Assembly: GCA_021413925.1 (NCBI GenBank)
Contig: JAIOPL010000006.1
Span: forward strand, 1-64,000
Direction of reading: 5' to 3'
Source of the DNA: Verrucomicrobiota bacterium
Lineage (GTDB): Bacteria > Verrucomicrobiota > Verrucomicrobiia > Chthoniobacterales > UBA6821
DNA: 64,000 nucleotides
The translations under genes and the position numbers were made by a program. Below are positions 7,799-16,905 of this stretch, piece after piece. Numbering within the stretch: position 1 is the first letter of the stretch; each line of letters begins with the position of its first letter. The notes below the pieces were generated by a model, which ran no database searches, was not told where the DNA came from, and saw only the letters and a list, made by a program, of their open reading frames with translations.

Positions 7799-9718
7799 TC
7801 ACTCCATTCTTGTCTTCAGACAACCCTGATAGGCTAGCAGGATGCCCACCCCTATGTGAATTCCGAGCACCAAGATACAGAGGGGGGCCAGGGAAAGACT
7901 GGTCTGAATCACCATGACGACGATGTCATAGTAACGCTCTCCCCTTAGGGACTGCAGGATCCCCGACCAACTCCAGTAAGCAGCGATGAAGGGCTGGGCA
8001 ATCAATCCCAACCAAGAGGGCAGGGCCAGTACGGCACCCGAGAGAGGTAACTGAAAACCGACCAGATAGATCGAGGCCATGGAGGCCTGTTCCGCGGTCT
8101 TCATGTAGGAGGAAATGGCCAGACAAATGGATGTCATCGCCGCGTTGACCAGAAAGAGAAAGAGCAGTTGCGAAGATAGATCCCCCGGGAAAGCACATGT
8201 ATAATGGACGAAAAGTCCCATCCAGAGGGACTGGATTGCGGAGAGAAGACCGAGAAACAAGATCTTGCTGCCGATGTAAGCGGCAGGACTCAGTCCGGAG
8301 AGCTTTTCCTTCTCGAAGAGCTGGCGCTCCGAGGCGATTTCTCGACCCGAATTATTGGCACCCATGAGGGTGAGAAGGATCACCTCGAACATCACAATTC
8401 CCGAGACCAGGCTCCCGACCTTACTGGCCTGCGCTAGAAAATCCCTAGCTTCGGTCAGCTGCTGGATGACATTCAGATCCAGACCCATCCCCAGATTCCG
8501 AATCTGAGGAAGTCCATTCCATCCAAAGCAAGCGACCAGACAGGGGAATCCGAACACCATGCCGGCCTGAAGCCAGAGCTGGGCCTTGCTTCGCAGGAAG
8601 ATGAGTAGACGGCGTTCCACCAGGGTCACGAGCTGGGAGAGAGCGCCAGGATGGGAGTCATCAGCACTATCGGCAGCGGTTATTTCCTTGCCCTTGCTAT
8701 TTCCTTTTCCCTTTGCTTTTTCTCTTCCATCCTCAGTGGTTCGGAGCTTGGCTCCACACTCTTTGCAATACATGGCACCAATCGGGTAGTCCAAGCGACA
8801 CTCGGGACAGACGCTGGAGACAACTTCACGGATCACCGGGGTACGATCTTTTTCACTCTCTTCCTCCTGAGGACCATGAAGGAAGGAGGCCGAATGCTTC
8901 AGCCAAGAAGCCTGCCAACCTTCAGGATCTCGGCTCTCCAACTGGGCGTAGATAAGGCTGGGGTCTTCGACCCGAAAGTAATGGGCGAGATGATCAGGGC
9001 GACCAGCATAAGCTAGGACTCCCTTGTAGAGGACAACGACAGCGTCGTAGGAATGAAGATGCTTGAGACTGTGGGTGACGGAGATGACCAATCGGTTCCC
9101 ATCACGGGCGACGTTCCTCAGGAGATTCACAATCTCGTCTTCGGACCGGGGGTCCAAACCGCTTGTGACTTCGTCGCAAAGCAGAATCGGCGGACTGCTC
9201 ACCAGTTCCATCGCCAGAGCCAAACGGCGCTTTTGGCCTCCCGAAAGAACCTTCACGGGGCGATCCTGAAATTCTCCCATGCCGACCTCCCCAAGCAGAC
9301 GGGCTACCATTTTATCTCGCTCTTCTCGGCTCAGTCCGCTGACACGCAGTCTAGCGGAATATTCGACACACTCCCCCACCGTCAGGTCCTCGTAGGCAAT
9401 GCTGAATTGAGGGACATAGCCGAATTCCGATGGGTTGAAATCCTCATCAGCCAGATTCCGGCCATCCCAATGGATGGTTCCCTCTTCCTCACCGGTGGCG
9501 ATCCCGGCGATCATTTTCAGAAGAGTGCTTTTGCCGCAACCGGAGGGGCCGATCACGGCGATGAACTCCCCGCGTTTAAACGTGGCGGAGATTTGCGAAA
9601 GAAGTCGCGGAGAGTCCTCTTCCGTGCCGAGAGTCAGGGTCAGTTGATCCAGGGAGAGCATCTGTCGCCAAACTAATCGCCCAAGGGATGTTTCCGCAAG
9701 GTATCCTGCAATTGTCAT
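7799..9718 (-). CDS. ABCG-like half transporter with an internal zinc ribbon
   Basis: A single chain with an N-terminal ATPase domain and a C-terminal membrane domain, the order of the ABCG/White family (PF00005 then an ABC-2-type membrane part). The nucleotide-binding domain shows GPSGCGKSTLLK (Walker A, about residue 56), LSGGQKRRLALA, LLCDEVTSGLDP and a switch His (SVTHS). Between the domains, near residues 311-332, is a two-knuckle zinc ribbon (CPEC, 12-residue gap, CKEC) followed by a Lys/Gly-rich linker. About six hydrophobic segments fill the C-terminal half. An internal ATG at 9661 would drop 19 residues and is a credible alternative start. Substrate unknown. It is divergent from proC. 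Confidence 0.9.
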   Translation of the reverse strand: MTIAGYLAETSLGRLVWRQMLSLDQLTLTLGTEEDSPRLLSQISATFKRGEFIAVIGPSGCGKSTLLKMIAGIATGEEEGTIHWDGRNLADEDFNPSEFGYVPQFSIAYEDLTVGECVEYSARLRVSGLSREERDKMVARLLGEVGMGEFQDRPVKVLSGGQKRRLALAMELVSSPPILLCDEVTSGLDPRSEDEIVNLLRNVARDGNRLVISVTHSLKHLHSYDAVVVLYKGVLAYAGRPDHLAHYFRVEDPSLIYAQLESRDPEGWQASWLKHSASFLHGPQEEESEKDRTPVIREVVSSVCPECRLDYPIGAMYCKECGAKLRTTEDGREKAKGKGNSKGKEITAADSADDSHPGALSQLVTLVERRLLIFLRSKAQLWLQAGMVFGFPCLVACFGWNGLPQIRNLGMGLDLNVIQQLTEARDFLAQASKVGSLVSGIVMFEVILLTLMGANNSGREIASERQLFEKEKLSGLSPAAYIGSKILFLGLLSAIQSLWMGLFVHYTCAFPGDLSSQLLFLFLVNAAMTSICLAISSYMKTAEQASMASIYLVGFQLPLSGAVLALPSWLGLIAQPFIAAYWSWSGILQSLRGERYYDIVVMVIQTSLSLAPLCILVLGIHIGVGILLAYQGCLKTRME

Positions 9719-9787
9719 CTTGATGTTTTCACTCCATGACTGAGCTCCAAGCCTTGCGCCATGGCGTCTCTCCCTTAAAGTACATGC

Positions 9788-10600
9788 ATGAATTACGCAG
9801 TGCTTGGAGCAGGAAAAATGGGGAGTGCCCTTGTCCGCGGGATGCTGGCATCCGGGCTGACCACAGGTGACAGGGTCATTGTTTCCTCAAGCACACGCGA
9901 ATCCGCCGAGCAGACAGCCTCTTCACTGGGCGTGAAGTCAGCCGGTTCCAACGCTGAGGCCATCCGCGATGCCGAGATCGTCTTTCTTTGCGTGAAACCC
10001 ACGCAGGCCACCGCAGTCCTCTCATCCCTCGCCTCGGAGCTTGAGGGAAAGCTTCTGATCTCGATTATTGCCGGGATCCGCTCCGAGGACCTCTTCCAGG
10101 CAGCCAATGGGAAAGTAAGAGTCATCCGCTCTATGCCCAACACGGCCGTCAGACTCCGCAAGGGTGTCACCGCGCTCGCTCCCCATCCTTCCAGCACCGA
10201 GGAGGACTTAAGGATGGCAACGGCGATCTTTTCCTCCGTGGGATCGGCTCTTGTGGTCCGGGAGAGTGAACTCGATACCGTCACTGCCGTGAGTGGAAGC
10301 GGTCCCGCTTTTGCACTACTGATGCTCGAAGCCATGGCTCAGGGAGGAATCGACGGTGGACTGGAACCAGAGCTGGCAAAGACCCTAGCAGCCGGTGCTC
10401 TTGCCGCGGCTGCAGCCCTTGTCAACGAAACCGGTCAGACTCCCCTAGCCCTGCGTGCAGAAATCACCAGTCCAGCCGGCACAACGGCCGCCGGACTTGA
10501 AGTGCTGGAAAATGAGGGCTTTCCCGGTATCGTCCGCGCCTCAATACGGGCTGCCAGAAAACGTTCTATCGAACTCTCCTCTCCACCCATTAATTCATGA
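9788..10600 (+). CDS. proC: Pyrroline-5-carboxylate reductase
   Basis: Reduces pyrroline-5-carboxylate to proline with NAD(P)H, the last step of proline synthesis. The 270-residue protein starts with a Rossmann motif (VLGAGKMGSALVRGM) and has FLCVKPTQ, RSMPNTAVRLRKGVTAL, the VSGSGPAFALLMLEA motif and the C-terminal ITSPAGTTAAGLEVLE signature. All are standard for the family. Its stop overlaps the next gene as ATGA, so the TPR protein is translationally coupled although unrelated in function. Confidence 0.97.
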   Translation: MNYAVLGAGKMGSALVRGMLASGLTTGDRVIVSSSTRESAEQTASSLGVKSAGSNAEAIRDAEIVFLCVKPTQATAVLSSLASELEGKLLISIIAGIRSEDLFQAANGKVRVIRSMPNTAVRLRKGVTALAPHPSSTEEDLRMATAIFSSVGSALVVRESELDTVTAVSGSGPAFALLMLEAMAQGGIDGGLEPELAKTLAAGALAAAAALVNETGQTPLALRAEITSPAGTTAAGLEVLENEGFPGIVRASIRAARKRSIELSSPPINS

Positions 10601-11379
10601 GAGGAGAGCTTATTCGTTGGTTTCTACTCCTGAGTATCCTTGGAAGTGGCGTTCTCACAAATGATACCAAGGCTGCCCCTGTCTCTACCCATGCTCATGA
10701 GGATCTCTCCACCAATAAGCCGCTTCAACTTCAGGAGGCCGTAATACCGCAACCTCCGCAGGCTTTACAGGCTTCACCAGAAGCTCTTCATCTGATGAGA
10801 GAAGCGGAGCAATCATTTGCCAAGGGTGAATTGGAGAAGGCTGATGCTACTTATGCCCGCGCTCTTGCCATGGCACCGAACATGCCTTCCCTTCTCGTCA
10901 GTGCCGCAGCCATTAAAACGAGGCTCGGCAAGCTCGAAGAGTCGCGGACCATGCTGAGAAAAGCCCTTTCACTTGACCTCGATAATGCAGCCGCGTGGAA
11001 GTTACTCGGCATGAATGCCCTCGAGCAGAAAAGAGACGACGAGGCCTTTGCCTGCCTAGCCCAAGCCACTCTCCATGACTCAAACAATCCTCGAGCCCAT
11101 AACTATCTGGGTATGGCAGCAGGACGGAAGGGCTGGGGTGAGGCCTCGGAGCAAGAACTGCGTCGGGCTGTGGAACTCGACCCAAACTACGCGGATGCGA
11201 ATTTCAATCTGGCAGTACTCTATCTGGGACGCAATCCACCGCTGATTGAGTTGGCCAGGCGCCATTATCAGCGCGCCCTGGATCTCGGGGCTAAACGCGA
11301 TCCGGCCCTCGAAAACCTCATCGCCAAATCAGTTGCAAGCCAGCCCTCTGATTCTCAAAGATCCTCAGTACGTCCGTGA
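10597..11379 (+). CDS. Exported TPR-repeat protein
   Basis: A 260-residue protein with a basic, hydrophobic N terminus (MRGELIRWFLLLSILGSGV) that looks like a signal peptide or anchor. From about residue 64 it has four consecutive tetratricopeptide repeats with typical A-x-x-x-P-x-x-x-x-A/N spacing (AEQSFAKGELEKADATYARAL, then similar units). TPRs are protein-binding scaffolds; no enzyme motif is present. It is coupled to proC (ATGA) and its stop touches the frame of the carboxypeptidase gene downstream, suggesting one transcript through the helicase gene. A role in the envelope is inferred from the signal and the neighbour. Confidence 0.8.
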   Translation: MRGELIRWFLLLSILGSGVLTNDTKAAPVSTHAHEDLSTNKPLQLQEAVIPQPPQALQASPEALHLMREAEQSFAKGELEKADATYARALAMAPNMPSLLVSAAAIKTRLGKLEESRTMLRKALSLDLDNAAAWKLLGMNALEQKRDDEAFACLAQATLHDSNNPRAHNYLGMAAGRKGWGEASEQELRRAVELDPNYADANFNLAVLYLGRNPPLIELARRHYQRALDLGAKRDPALENLIAKSVASQPSDSQRSSVRP

Positions 11380-11414
11380 CACTCCCTTTTCAAAAAAACA
11401 ACCATTCCAGACAT

Positions 11415-12356
11415 ATGAAGAATATCTACCTTCCGCTGATTCTCCTCTTTCTCTCGATTCCGATATTTGGCGCCCCAACCCCATCACCATCCCCAGCCCC
11501 TGATGTGAAGGGTGCATCCGTCGTTGTCGTGGATGCCAATTCCGGATATGTGCTTTACCAGAGGAACCCGGACGAGAAACGACCAGTCGGCAGTACCCAG
11601 AAGCTTCTGACCTCTCTCATCGTGGCCGAGCAGGGAAATCTCGATAAGGAGGTCGTCATCGATCCCATCGACGAGCTGGCTGAACCGACCACCCTGCAAC
11701 TGAAACCAGGCACCTCCTATAGCAAGGGGACGCTACTCACCGCGCTTCTCGTAAAGAGCCCGAATGATGTGGCTCGTGCTCTGGGGCGAGATACGGGAGG
11801 AAGCCTTGAAGATTTTGCAGACCTGATGAACCGCAAGGCCATCAGTCTGGGAATGAACTCCTCTCACTTTGTGAATCCGAACGGGCTACCCGCGGAGGAC
11901 CAATATTCCACGGCTGCGGATATGTCGAAAGTAGCACGGGCTGCCTATGCCAACCCGGTTCTCCGCCCCATCATGGCCACCAAGTATCTTCCCTTCCGCT
12001 ATGCCGACGGCCATGTCCACATGTTGCGCAACACAAACCAGACCATGCGTGAAAACTGGTTCTGCACCGGCATGAAGACGGGATACACCGACAAGGCCAA
12101 GCATTGTCTGGTAAGTAGCGGAAGCTACAATGGCAAGGAAGTCATCACTGTGATCCTGGGCAGTAGCAAGGAACGGATCTTCACCGATTCGGCACACATG
12201 CTGAGGTGGGCGCTAGGATTACCCCAAGAGGGCAAGTCAACAAAAGCGTTGGCAGGGCGGAAACCCACGAGTCAGCAAAACTCAGGCGATCAGGTCAGGC
12301 CCAAGGTGAAGAAACATCACCGGCATCACTCACACTCGAATCAGACAACTTCATGA
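11415..12356 (+). CDS. D-alanyl-D-alanine carboxypeptidase, peptidase S11 family
   Basis: A low-molecular-mass penicillin-binding protein that trims the terminal D-Ala of peptidoglycan stem peptides in the periplasm. From ATG 11415 it has a clear signal peptide (MKNIYLPLILLFLSIPIFGA), then the serine SxxK motif STQK (S60, K63), the SxN motif SPN (about residues 115-117) and the KTG motif in MKTGYT (about 224). A GTG at 11376 would add 13 polar residues before the signal and is rejected. The C terminus ends in a basic, His-rich tail (VKKHHRHHSHS). Its stop overlaps the helicase start as ATGA. Confidence 0.93.
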   Translation: MKNIYLPLILLFLSIPIFGAPTPSPSPAPDVKGASVVVVDANSGYVLYQRNPDEKRPVGSTQKLLTSLIVAEQGNLDKEVVIDPIDELAEPTTLQLKPGTSYSKGTLLTALLVKSPNDVARALGRDTGGSLEDFADLMNRKAISLGMNSSHFVNPNGLPAEDQYSTAADMSKVARAAYANPVLRPIMATKYLPFRYADGHVHMLRNTNQTMRENWFCTGMKTGYTDKAKHCLVSSGSYNGKEVITVILGSSKERIFTDSAHMLRWALGLPQEGKSTKALAGRKPTSQQNSGDQVRPKVKKHHRHHSHSNQTTS

Positions 12357-14440
12357 GCCGGAGCTACCAGCTCCAACCCTCCCCAAGTACTGGATCGGGC
12401 ATCGACTTTGCCAAGGAGCTGAACGAGCAGCAACTGAACGCAGTCACTTCCCCGTCCGGCGCGCATCTCGTAATTGCCGGTGCGGGGACTGGAAAGACGC
12501 GAACCCTCACCTACAGAGTCGCATGGCTGCTTGAGCAAGGCTATCGGCCTGGAGAGATTCTCCTGCTGACCTTCACCAACAAGGCGGCCCGTGAGATGCT
12601 CGAACGAGTGAACATGCTCCCCCCTGGTGGCTCAGAAGGCCTCTGGAGCGGAACTTTCCACTCGATCGGCCACCGGATCCTGAGACGTCACCCCGAAGCG
12701 GTGGGATTCAATCAGGGATTCACCATCATGGATCGGGAGGATCAGGAGGAGCTGCTGGAATCCGTTGTGGCACGCCTGGGATTCCGCACCAATGACAAGC
12801 GCTTTCCCAAGGGACAGGTCCTCGCGGAACTGATCAGCCTGGGTTGCAACACGGGTGACACTCTCCGCACGCTACTGGCACGCCGTTATAAGTACTTCAT
12901 CGATCTGGAGGATCAGATCGCCCAAGTCGCCACTGCCTATGAAGGTCGCAAGAAGGAAGTAAATGCACTCGATTTCGACGACCTACTTTCCAAGACCCAT
13001 GAGCTTCTGCTGACCAATCCCGAGATTGCCGCCACTTACCAGCGTCGCTTCCGCGCAATTCTGGTCGACGAGTACCAGGACACGAACAGGCTGCAGGCTG
13101 GGCTCATCGACACATTGGCCGCCATGCACAAGCACATCATGGTCGTCGGTGACGATGCCCAGTCGATTTACTCGTGGAGGGGAGCCGACTTCGCGAACAT
13201 CCTCGAGTTCCCGAAGCGCTATCCGGGTTCTGTTGTCCACAGGATCGAGACGAACTACCGGAGCGTTCCCCAGGTCCTTGAGCTGGCCAATGCCTCCATT
13301 CTGAATAACCCACGCCAGTTCCCCAAGGAACTGCGTGCTGTCCGCAAGGAGTCCATCACCAAACCTGCGCTGGTGCCCCTTGCCACCAATAACGAGCAGG
13401 CTTCCTTCATCGCCCAGCGCGTACTGGAACTTAACGACGAGGGGGTCGATTTCCGCGAAATCGCCGTTCTCTACCGAGCCCACTACCACTCCATGGAAAT
13501 CCAACTGGAGTTCACCAGAAGGGGTATTCCCTTTGGCATCACGAGTGGACTCCGTTTCTTCGAGCAGGCACATATCAAGGATGTGGCGGCCTTTTTGAAG
13601 TTCGCCATCAATCCCAACGACGAAGTCGCCTTCAAACGGATGGCGCGATTACTTCCCGGCATCGGCAACAAGACGGCCGAAAATCTTTGGCAGCAGGCCA
13701 TGAAACTCTTGGAGGGAGGGCGGAGTTTTTCTCTACTGGATAAAGGATGCAAACCGCCCACCAAGGCCCAGGGTGCATGGAATCAACTGGTGATGACCCT
13801 GACCGAACTGGCTCCCAAGGGAGAGCCTGCACCTCCATCCGACATGATCACCGCGGTCATGAAGTCGCTGTATAATGATTACATGCAGGCCAAGTTCGCC
13901 AACTACGAGGCCCGACGCGATGACCTGAACACGCTGGCCAACTACGCGAAGCAGTTCGAGCAGACGGATGAGTTCCTTGCGCAACTCACGCTATTGGGAG
14001 GAACCGAGACCAGCGAGGTCACCGGTCGTGATGACCAGGAGGACCGGGTTTGCCTCTCCAGCATTCACCAAGCCAAGGGACTCGAATGGCAGGTTGTCTT
14101 CCTAGCATGGCTTACCGAAGGAATGTTCCCAGGGACACGCTCGATGGAGGATGACAATGCCCTGGAAGAAGAGAGGCGGCTCTTCTATGTCGGAGTCACC
14201 CGCTGCAAGGACGAACTCTACTTAACCTATCCCGAACTGCGTCTCAATGCGGCTTATGGGGAGGCCTTCCAGCGCCCCTCCCGATTCCTGGAGGAGCTAC
14301 CAACTCATCTGACCGAACGTTGGGAGGTAGCCCGCGCTGTCGCACGTTTCACCCCACAGGGAGAGCGCCAGGTGCAGCGCCACCAGAAGCGTGAATTTGA
14401 CCCAGCCGACGAATCCCAAGTTCCCGAGTGGGAGGACTGA
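12353..14440 (+). CDS. UvrD/PcrA/Rep-type DNA helicase (SF1A)
   Basis: ATP-driven 3'-5' DNA helicase of repair or replication restart. The 695-residue protein has all helicase motifs in order: Q motif LNEQQLNAV, Walker A AGAGTGKTRTL, LTFTNKAAREML, Walker B LVDEYQDTN, GDDAQSIYSWRGA, NYRS, the SSIHQAKGLEWQ motif V and the motif VI EERRLFYVGVTR. The longer open frame from 12206 lies inside the carboxypeptidase gene in another frame, so ATG 12353 (ATGA overlap) is chosen. Which of PcrA, UvrD or Rep it corresponds to cannot be settled from motifs. Confidence 0.95.
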   Translation: MSRSYQLQPSPSTGSGIDFAKELNEQQLNAVTSPSGAHLVIAGAGTGKTRTLTYRVAWLLEQGYRPGEILLLTFTNKAAREMLERVNMLPPGGSEGLWSGTFHSIGHRILRRHPEAVGFNQGFTIMDREDQEELLESVVARLGFRTNDKRFPKGQVLAELISLGCNTGDTLRTLLARRYKYFIDLEDQIAQVATAYEGRKKEVNALDFDDLLSKTHELLLTNPEIAATYQRRFRAILVDEYQDTNRLQAGLIDTLAAMHKHIMVVGDDAQSIYSWRGADFANILEFPKRYPGSVVHRIETNYRSVPQVLELANASILNNPRQFPKELRAVRKESITKPALVPLATNNEQASFIAQRVLELNDEGVDFREIAVLYRAHYHSMEIQLEFTRRGIPFGITSGLRFFEQAHIKDVAAFLKFAINPNDEVAFKRMARLLPGIGNKTAENLWQQAMKLLEGGRSFSLLDKGCKPPTKAQGAWNQLVMTLTELAPKGEPAPPSDMITAVMKSLYNDYMQAKFANYEARRDDLNTLANYAKQFEQTDEFLAQLTLLGGTETSEVTGRDDQEDRVCLSSIHQAKGLEWQVVFLAWLTEGMFPGTRSMEDDNALEEERRLFYVGVTRCKDELYLTYPELRLNAAYGEAFQRPSRFLEELPTHLTERWEVARAVARFTPQGERQVQRHQKREFDPADESQVPEWED

Positions 14441-14451
14441 TAGGGCTATTA

Positions 14452-15450
14452 TTATACACGATGAGAGGCCCCTTCGACAGCTCTCTCTACCGAGAGTAAC
14501 CATTGATGAAGATAGAAGAGCAGAGAGGCCAAAATGATTCCCAGCCACATGGCCTCGACAATCGAAAAGACCTGGTGAAAGTTCTGAATCGGTCCGGGTA
14601 ACATTCCCGTGGGGATCATAAAGCACACCGCGAACTGTGCACATCCTGGCTTGACCCAAGGAATACTAGATCCCAGATATCCAACTACTCCCATCACACA
14701 GCAGACAACGATCATGTAGATTGCAACATTGTTCGTGGAGGCCGAGAGAACACTGAGTGTGAACATGGCAACCAGGGTGCCCAGCACGGCACCCACCAGT
14801 CGGACTCTCAGTGAGGACGTCGATGCCGAGAGCAACTGGATCCCCCAAGGAATCCCTCCCATGATAGCAAAGACTCTGTTTTCAGGAACAAAGGTATGAC
14901 CTCCGACCAGACAGATGACTCCCACAATTCCCAGAAAGAAGGTATCACGACCGGTGAAGTGCACCGGCTCAGGAAGCTGGGGCCGGTATCCCTTTCTCAA
15001 TGGGATGATGTAAAATACAACTGCTGCGGCAAAGATCCCGATCGTCACAGCTAGGGTTCGGTAAAATCCTCCCATAATAGGGGCCGAATCTGCAATTTTC
15101 CCAGAAATCAGTGATCCGCTTAAGCCGTAGACCAGCAATGTCATGGTGGCGGCATCACGGCTTCTGGAAGCCATCGCCATGGTGATGTAGATCAGCAGAA
15201 GGTAAGCTGGGGCATAGAGCCAAGGAGCATCAAGGAACAAGGCCTCCACCACACTACCCATGGTGCCGACGATCCAGACCAGCAAGAGCCTCTGCCTCAT
15301 TGTGCTCTTACGGAAGGTAGGGAGATTTGCAAGCAGGGAGACTGCGAGCATCGCCCGGAAGCTATGAGGAAATTTCAGCGTCAGGATGACTAGCAGCGCG
15401 AGGGCCACCGCCAGGGCCAACCTACAGGCAGGGCGCCAGGCGTCACTCAT
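14452..15450 (-). CDS. FUSC-type membrane efflux protein
   Basis: A 332-residue, very hydrophobic protein with two blocks of about five membrane spans, separated by a short cytoplasmic loop (RKGYRPQLPEPVHFTGRD). This layout is that of fusaric-acid-resistance/AaeB-like proteins, which move aromatic or hydroxylated acids with an HlyD-family partner. It is shorter than AaeB and lacks the large cytoplasmic domain. The start at 15450 overlaps the end of the HlyD gene by 8 bases. The frame extends to 15489, but that part lies in the HlyD coding end. It is convergent with the helicase gene, 11 bases away. Confidence 0.8.
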   Translation of the reverse strand: MSDAWRPACRLALAVALALLVILTLKFPHSFRAMLAVSLLANLPTFRKSTMRQRLLLVWIVGTMGSVVEALFLDAPWLYAPAYLLLIYITMAMASRSRDAATMTLLVYGLSGSLISGKIADSAPIMGGFYRTLAVTIGIFAAAVVFYIIPLRKGYRPQLPEPVHFTGRDTFFLGIVGVICLVGGHTFVPENRVFAIMGGIPWGIQLLSASTSSLRVRLVGAVLGTLVAMFTLSVLSASTNNVAIYMIVVCCVMGVVGYLGSSIPWVKPGCAQFAVCFMIPTGMLPGPIQNFHQVFSIVEAMWLGIILASLLFYLHQWLLSVERAVEGASHRV

Positions 15451-16588
15451 TGAGGGGAATCCGCCCCGCACTGCCCATTGGGGAAACAAATTCGGTATCC
15501 TGTAGCTGCTGGAGGCGAGTGATGACCTTCACTCCCTCCTCAATATCGCTATCGGTGTGGACAATCACGGAGGCCGTCCCTCCCATCCGGAAGGAATGCC
15601 CCTCAGGCTCATCCAGCACGATGCGTACAGGGTAACGCTGGGCTAGCAGGATGAAATCAATGGTTGGTGAGACTCTGGACAAAATCCCCTCGCCTCCGGG
15701 CGCATTATTTGAAGGGGTGTTAAGAGCAACAACAGCCTTGGGTAACCCTTGGACGATTCCTCGGAGCTTATTTCCCGATTCTGCCATCAGATAGACATCA
15801 ACACTCATGCCGGGGCGCATCCTCTTCAGGTCGGTCTCACGAAAATTGGCGAGGACATACCAGATCTTCTTATCAACAAGGGAGAAGATCTGCTCCCCCA
15901 CGGCAGCGTAGGCACCCGGCGTGATCTGGAGATTAGTGACATACCCATCACAGGTAGCATAGACCTTGCAGTAAGAGAGTTTCAGCTCGGAATCCTTCAG
16001 GGCGGCTTGAGCCGCAATTCGTCGTACATTCACATCACCCTGATTACCAAGAAGATTACGAGCCCGCTCCAGTGCGGCTTTGTCTTGGGAGACCTTGTCG
16101 GTTGCAGTGACCGCCTCCGTCTGGGCGAGTTGGTTTTTGTCAATCGTGACATAAAGATTCCCGACAAGAGCCTGCACTCTCTTCGCATAATCGACCGCAT
16201 AGGCAGCTTTGGCCTCGCTTTGCTTAAGTTGCGCCTCCGAGGCAGCAATCTGGTCTTGGTAAGCCTGAATCTCAAGTTCCGTAAGAGCTAACTGAGCCTT
16301 CGCTTTCTCCGCCTCGGCGGCATAAGGCCGAGAGTCGATTTCAAAGAGCAGGTCCCCCTTGTGAACCAGTTGATTATCCTTCACATGGATACCCGTGATC
16401 GTACCTCCTACCTGTGTGGCCACGCCAATTACATTGGCACGCACCTGTGCATCCTCGGTTCGGGGGTTTTTGGCGATGTTTTGGTCTACCAACCGGGCAA
16501 GAACTGCCACCGACACAAAGCTAGCCACGGAAATTAGAATCCCGAGCGCCCTGCGAAGCAGTTTGCCACCTGATAATGGATCACTCAT
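15443..16588 (-). CDS. HlyD-family periplasmic adaptor (EmrA/AaeA-like)
   Basis: Links an inner-membrane pump to an outer-membrane channel. From ATG 16588 the 381-residue product has one N-terminal membrane span (GILISVASFVSVAVLARLV), the first lipoyl half (GGTITGIHVKDNQLVHKGDLLFEID), a long alpha-hairpin at about residues 90-200 rich in Ala/Gln/Lys, and the second lipoyl/beta-barrel part (DGYVTNLQITPGAYA, VLANFRETDLKRMRPG). Upstream in-frame sequence belongs to the YtcA gene and is excluded. The start overlaps the YtcA-like stop as ATGA. The likely partners are the FUSC protein and the TolC-like protein at 18.7 kb. Confidence 0.92.
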   Translation of the reverse strand: MSDPLSGGKLLRRALGILISVASFVSVAVLARLVDQNIAKNPRTEDAQVRANVIGVATQVGGTITGIHVKDNQLVHKGDLLFEIDSRPYAAEAEKAKAQLALTELEIQAYQDQIAASEAQLKQSEAKAAYAVDYAKRVQALVGNLYVTIDKNQLAQTEAVTATDKVSQDKAALERARNLLGNQGDVNVRRIAAQAALKDSELKLSYCKVYATCDGYVTNLQITPGAYAAVGEQIFSLVDKKIWYVLANFRETDLKRMRPGMSVDVYLMAESGNKLRGIVQGLPKAVVALNTPSNNAPGGEGILSRVSPTIDFILLAQRYPVRIVLDEPEGHSFRMGGTASVIVHTDSDIEEGVKVITRLQQLQDTEFVSPMGSAGRIPLNE

Positions 16589-16845
16589 GAGGCAGCAAAG
16601 AAAAGAAGCCACAGGATGCAGGAAAGGGATGCAATCAGCGCCCCGTACACGAGAGGCAACGGGAAAAGGTACGGCAGCAAGCCCGCTTTCAGGAACACCA
16701 GATGCAATAACCAAAAAAGGAATAAACCCCCAAGGGTGCAGGCCAGCCAAGCCGGAAAGTAGGCTCCTGCGATATTAATCTGCGGATCGCAACCCGTCAT
16801 CGTCAACAGGACGAGCAGGAGTGAGGAAACGATCCGAAGATTCAT
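16585..16845 (-). CDS. YtcA-family small lipoprotein/membrane protein
   Basis: An 86-residue protein with a lipobox (LLTMTGC, Cys at about residue 19), a short polar DPQINIAGAYFPAW segment and two further hydrophobic spans. The segment after the Cys and the position directly before an HlyD and FUSC gene match the YtcA family, known as the small first gene of such efflux operons. Its function is unknown. It overlaps the HlyD start by 4 bases (ATGA), so the three genes are coupled. Confidence 0.75.
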   Translation of the reverse strand: MNLRIVSSLLLVLLTMTGCDPQINIAGAYFPAWLACTLGGLFLFWLLHLVFLKAGLLPYLFPLPLVYGALIASLSCILWLLFFAAS

Positions 16846-16905
16846 CCTGCCACCTTAAGATTGCGACCGATCGAGGAGCAACGCTAATTGAATCCCTTCA
16901 CCCGC

